A stretch of 64,000 nt of DNA from Acanthococcus lagerstroemiae (taxonomy: Eukaryota; Arthropoda; Insecta; Hemiptera; Eriococcidae), in contig CM063108.1 in the NCBI GenBank assembly GCA_031841125.1, positions 72,140,344-72,204,343 of the forward strand. The letters run 5' to 3'. Below the pieces are notes generated by a model, which saw nothing but the letters and a program-made list of their open reading frames with translations, had not been told where the DNA came from and made no database searches. The position numbers and the translations under genes are program-made. Each line of letters begins with the position of its first letter. Position 1 is the first letter of the stretch. Shown here piece by piece: positions 60,301 through 64,000 of this stretch.

Positions 60301-63300
60301 CTATTCTTAATTCGCTGTATCTTTACTCATAACTAATTCCAATTGCTCGCTATTGATACGATCCGTCAAAATCATTTGAGCCTTTGCGTCATTTTTTATC
60401 CAGGCGTCCGTTATTTCTTCCGGTGGTTCATCTGTGATCATCTTGTATAAACTTTTCGACTTTAAAACTAGCTTCACACGATAGCTCCATTCTCGAAAAT
60501 TTGAACCGTCAAACTGGAACAGCACATTGGCTGCGGATTGCGGAGTGGCCGACATCCCGATTCATAATACGTAGAAATACCGACAGTCTTACAAAATTCA
60601 ATCTTTAACGACATTAAATTCACAGAACATAGAGACATAAAACATGGAAAACATTGCATATTATTTCACATGAGAATCACGCGGACTGCTACCATTTTTT
60701 AAATTCTCTTGCCAAGAATAAACATGAGAGACAACTACACACAGCATTTATTACCTAACTGCTCGTCGTACACAAATTTATCGAACTGTAGAAGCAAAAC
60801 CTTATCGTTAGCCTGTACGATAAAACCCGAACCCAATAGTTTTCATGAAATTGGTTTACACAAAGAAACTCTGCACTAATTTAGACTCGCCCAGTCCGTA
60901 ATACAACAAAACGTCGCACAGTCATCTCAGCGGTCCGATATCTCGTAAATACGAGCACTACTGGAAAAATTAAGGATGAAATTTGAAAATGATGACGAGT
61001 GTACCCATCCATAACGTCAACACTTTGAGGTCTCGGGTCATTATGCGGCGCTTTATCGATACGGGATTTTGTACGCGCGCGTACAAGTCAAATCACAAGC
61101 TCCATAACTATCACACGTACCTAATAATTCTTCGGCAGCGTCATCGCCTTGGTTCATCAAAACTGTTTTCCTTAATGACTCCAAATTACTACGTAGCTTT
61201 TCATTTTCTATTTCTAGTTCTTGAATCTGCAAAAAATTTATCAACCCATACAATAACGTGAGACAAACATTTACTTAATATAACTTTCACGAAGTACGAA
61301 GAAAATCATACCTTAATAGAGTCTTTAGCTCGTTCGTCGTATTTGTTACGTGATATGAACCGCTCAGTACTGTCGATCTTTTCCACTAGTTTATCTTTTT
61401 CGAATTCCAACGTTTTCAACTTATGCTGCAGTTTCAGCACCAAGCCGATATCCTCTTTCTGCTGGTAACCAAAAGATTACAGAAATGTTAATTAAAGGCT
61501 GGAGAAGACAAATCAGAATACAAAAAGAGCTTTTCACATAGTTAAGCACAACCAGATAATAGGTATCAATTCGATACGTTAGGCCACAGAACACCACTGA
61601 ACACAATCGGTAACTTTCACAGCAAAAGGGGGTGAGACGGAGGCAAAATTTGGACGACCACAATTTTAGACATCATAAGTTGCAAGCGGGGTGAGTGAAC
61701 ATTTTTTTGGTTTTGTGCAAAAAATGGGCCAAGATAAACCATTTACCAATACTTTTTGCAACAACTTTAATCTCATCCGATGCGAACTTGAATACGACGG
61801 GGGAGCCTTAGTCCTTATGCCACCCCTTCAAAGGATCCGCCACTAACTGAGAAATCAGTCGAGTCTACCGAGCTTCGAATTCCACGAATGTATAAGAACT
61901 CACCTCAACGTGGTTTACCGAAGCGACACCATCCGGGGAGCCTCGAGAATTGTCTTGAATAGAAATCGTGCTCGCGTCCGAGAGGGACCGATGGTGTCCG
62001 TGACCGCTCAAATCTCTTTCCAAAGACTCCAATCGAGCTTCTAACGAATGTTTTTCAGTCAACAATTTTTGATACGCATCTCGGTCTTGATCTTGCTCGC
62101 GTAGTAATATCAACTTTTCGTGTTCGATTTTCTGACGGATAATTTCTACACAAAAAACATCCACGTAAAATTAGAGAATGATATTTTAAACTGGCGATAT
62201 TACTGTGGCAAACTTTTGCTAACTAGCGCAATTTCATAACATACTTTTATACTGTCGTCTTCTGAAAAGTGTTTAGATTTCAGTTCAAATTAGATAATTA
62301 CCTTCCACATTTAATTTGTTCGCCGACATAGTTTCTTTCATGGTTTTCATGTCATTGATTAGGCTCTTGTTGGCTGCTTCCAGTTCTTCGCAACGTTTCT
62401 GAAACTGTCGGTACCGCAGAATCTCTTCGTCTTTTTCGGCGAGTAATTCGTCTCGCTTGCCTTTTTCTTCTTGTAACGCGTGAATGAGATCGTCGATTTT
62501 CACGTCTTTATCGTGTAACGCGGATTTCGTTGCTTTCAACTCAATTTCCACATGTTTTAGAGATTCAACTTTGAGTTTCATTTCATTCAGCTCTTGAGAA
62601 ATGGTCTTTTGTGCCAATAGTTCTTTTTGCTAATCAAAGTAAAATTATCTTATTATAGCGCCGGAACCGACTTGAAAATTAACGCCAAAATTACCGATGA
62701 TCTTGATAGTTACCATTTCGCCAATCCTCTGCTGCATCGAAATAATCTTATTCTCGAGACCTTTGTTGAGTTTCTTCATGTGTTCCATCGAACGAGCTTC
62801 TCGTTTCAATTCCTTGAATCGTTTCTTGGCCAAATGTCGCCGAACAACGCACTGACATTTGATAACCAATTGGACAAAGCGAAGATGTTTCTTTCGCGTC
62901 AACCAGCCGCGCACTACTGATTGAATGACAACGGCCTTGAAATGATTAGAAAACGAAACAAAATAAACGCTTAGTAATCGTACGTCAGCCTTGTACATCC
63001 AAACACATTTGGTTAGGTACTTACTAGTTCATAGTACAGATATGAACGCAGGAATGCGCTCGATTTACTGGTAACTACTATTTGGCGAAACGGTACACGA
63101 CTAATACACCACCAAGAGAAATAGTTCTTCATTTACTTACAGCTTTTTGTTCTTTCATATTCTGGAATTTCCTTCTGGCTAATAAAGCACGACCATGGCA
63201 CTGTATTTTCAAGACTGACCGTCGTATTTGTTGGTATTTGCGATACTGTAACCAACATCTGAGGTTCTTCTGCAGAATTATAGCAGCACGAATGCGCCTC

Positions 63301-64000
63301 ATGTGATAAACTTTTCTGAAAACATATCAATACGGAAATAACAAATCGTCCAACAAATTAGAGATGAGAATCGATAATGTAAGTTAATTTTCACTAAACA
63401 ATATTTCTCAAATACTCTAATTCTATTTTGAAAACACTCCACCAATTTTTCCTTCATTATCATCTGAGAACATGCGTAAGACTGTAAACCGAGAATCTCA
63501 GTTTCGGTAAAAACTTCGTATACGTTTGAATCATTTCCGGCGGCAGAAACAGCACAATATATTGTTATTGCGTCCAAATAAATTGTCTATTATTCGCCCC
63601 CCTAATGATGCCAACCGACCAACTGCCAACGCCTATTTTTTCCGAGTTCTTTTTGTACAATCGTTTAATTACCAAATTTGTTTACTTCGACGTACGTCAA
63701 CATCTCGTCTTTATTACTTGCAATCGTATTTTTAAACAATTTCTCCAATTTCGAAATTTCACAAACTCCGCTCCCGAATAACTGTACCCCTTTAAACTGA
63801 ATAACGGTTGTTAACTCGTCAGACATTCGTGTAACGCACGGGAGTTCCGTGTCAAACGAAATACATGAACCCCAACTATATTTAGTAAGGCGATAAGCCA
63901 CTGAAGAAAACTCAAAGCTGAATGTTTTGTCACTTTCCGGAGAAACCAAAAACTTGAAAAAAATTGCTAACCTTCGAGCGATATAACCTCGCGCGTAACG
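51315..64000 (-). CDS. didum: Class V myosin heavy chain, neck and tail, 17 exons, 5' (motor) part outside window
   Basis: Actin motor that carries vesicles. Exons in gene order: 63972->64000 (continues beyond), 63141-63315, 62714-62935, 62302-62629, 61904-62145, 61312-61461, 61121-61226, 57090-57285, 56480-56678, 55547-55625, 55291-55455, 54978-55078, 54653-54901, 53671-53910, 53138-53482, 51901-52017, 51315-51440 (TAA): 3,069 nt, about 1,022 residues, phases consistent. At least five IQ motifs ([75 protein letters not shown]) are followed by coiled coil and the DIL cargo-binding domain ([36 protein letters not shown]) and the conserved end [19 protein letters not shown]. Domain order and C-terminus match myosin V (Drosophila didum, about 1,800 aa). 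The DIL exon has an optional in-frame intron (see findings). Confidence 0.94.
57637..57858 (-). pseudogene. Copia RNase H C-terminal fragment
   Basis: Reads [20 protein letters not shown], the standard end of Copia RNase H, followed by a short tail and stop just before the purine tract and 3' LTR. Confidence 0.85.
58440..59036 (-). pseudogene. Copia reverse transcriptase fragment
   Basis: Reads [68 protein letters not shown] and EQPPGY, the start of a Copia reverse transcriptase; motif A (D-x-x-T-A-F-L) is visible. Frame and similarity break down after about 150 codons. Confidence 0.85.
59040..59670. repeat. Foreign insertion in the Copia element, including a CACCCGCGCAG repeat copy
   Basis: The Copia polyprotein remnant stops at about 59670 and resumes at about 59036. 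Between them, 59100-59435 matches the repeat at 33890-34215 and 34684-34790 (TTTCACCCGCGCAGGTGATT, GGTTTTATCGCCTA). The insertion therefore postdates the Copia element. Confidence 0.65.
59660..60300 (-). pseudogene. Copia integrase C-terminal remnant and INT-RT linker
   Basis: Frame-broken pieces read [20 protein letters not shown], then [20 protein letters not shown] and [11 protein letters not shown] (integrase C-terminal GKRKLW region), then an Asn-rich spacer and [15 protein letters not shown], the usual stretch just before the Copia reverse transcriptase. Confidence 0.75.
60307..60555 (-). pseudogene. Copia gag N-terminal fragment
   Basis: 82 codons with [20 protein letters not shown] and [16 protein letters not shown], the start of a Copia-type gag (UBN2/DUF4219-like). 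The rest of gag is missing. Confidence 0.8.
63299..63949 (-). other. Open frames inside the first visible myosin V intron
   Basis: Directly after the window-edge exon the minus-strand frame stays open across the donor for about 105 codons (including [20 protein letters not shown]) to a stop at 63665; a second frame occupies 63299-63577. I recognise neither. They may be retained-intron sequence, a decayed insertion or chance. Confidence 0.2.

Larger units (their letters stand above)
57386..60838 (-). mobile_element. Decayed Ty1/Copia LTR retrotransposon in a myosin V intron
   Basis: Two terminal repeats of about 140 bp (3' LTR 57391-57530, 5' LTR about 60695-60838) share TAAACATGAGAGACAACT and GCAAAACCTTATCGTTA but differ at roughly one base in ten, with small indels, so the insertion is old. 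Next to the 5' LTR is a primer-binding-site-like TGGTAGCAGTCC (60681-60693, minus); next to the 3' LTR is a purine tract (AGAGGGGAGGAAT). Coding remnants in order are gag N-terminus, integrase C-terminus, reverse transcriptase and RNase H end. Most of gag, protease and the integrase core are deleted, and other DNA sits at about 59040-59670. It has the same orientation as the host gene. Confidence 0.9.

Overview
This is a eukaryotic nuclear window, almost certainly from an insect. It is AT-rich, its genes are broken into many exons by GT-AG introns, and the recognisable proteins are animal ones: a dopamine transporter very close to Drosophila DAT, class V myosin, ANKMY2 and WDSUB1. Repeat content is high. 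A sap-feeding hemipteran would fit, but I cannot place the order from sequence alone.

Layout. (1) 1-9622, + strand: the C-terminal half (324 residues, seven exons) of a dopamine transporter. Its introns hold a tRNA-derived SINE, a dead LINE, a GGGTAAC minisatellite and a degenerate AGTCTTAA minisatellite. (2) 9623-16560: a long (TC)n tract, weak candidate exons of an unknown minus-strand gene, then a satellite-like array whose unit is a 583-bp dimer of two related monomers. The array is split by a 5'-truncated Jockey-type LINE with a clear target-site duplication. (3) 16561-30924: about 14 kb with no gene I can defend; it holds a MITE with near-perfect terminal inverted repeats, a long hairpin, microsatellites and a recurring diverged repeat phrase. 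(4) 30925-31989, - strand: a single-exon, divergent PKA catalytic-subunit gene. (5) 31990-35832: nested MITEs and a hAT-type MITE. (6) 35833-38221, + strand: complete six-exon ANKMY2 (404 aa). (7) 38897-46107, - strand: complete 17-exon WDSUB1-like gene, convergent with ANKMY2. (8) 46108-51314: intergenic. (9) 51315-64000, - strand: tail of myosin V, from the IQ motifs through the coiled coils to the DIL cargo-binding domain (17 exons, about 1,022 residues); the motor domain lies beyond the window. One intron carries a decayed Copia LTR retrotransposon that has itself been interrupted.

The main discovery candidate is the WDSUB1-like gene. Reading exon by exon, the seven-exon block encoding one WD40 propeller is present twice in tandem, all seven intron phases match between the copies (2,0,2,1,0,1,0), and the copies splice in frame into one 816-residue protein with two propellers and a C-terminal U-box but no visible SAM domain. 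Other points of note are the altered P+1 loop of the single-exon PKA gene, a 78-nt in-frame stop-free candidate intron (exitron) inside the myosin V DIL domain, the evolution of the satellite array, and a precisely bounded 139-bp hAT MITE.

The genes do not form a functional cluster. DAT clears synaptic dopamine, PKA signals downstream of cAMP, ANKMY2 is linked to ciliary and cAMP signalling in vertebrates, WDSUB1-like is a probable ubiquitin ligase, and myosin V moves vesicles. Their proximity may be chance.
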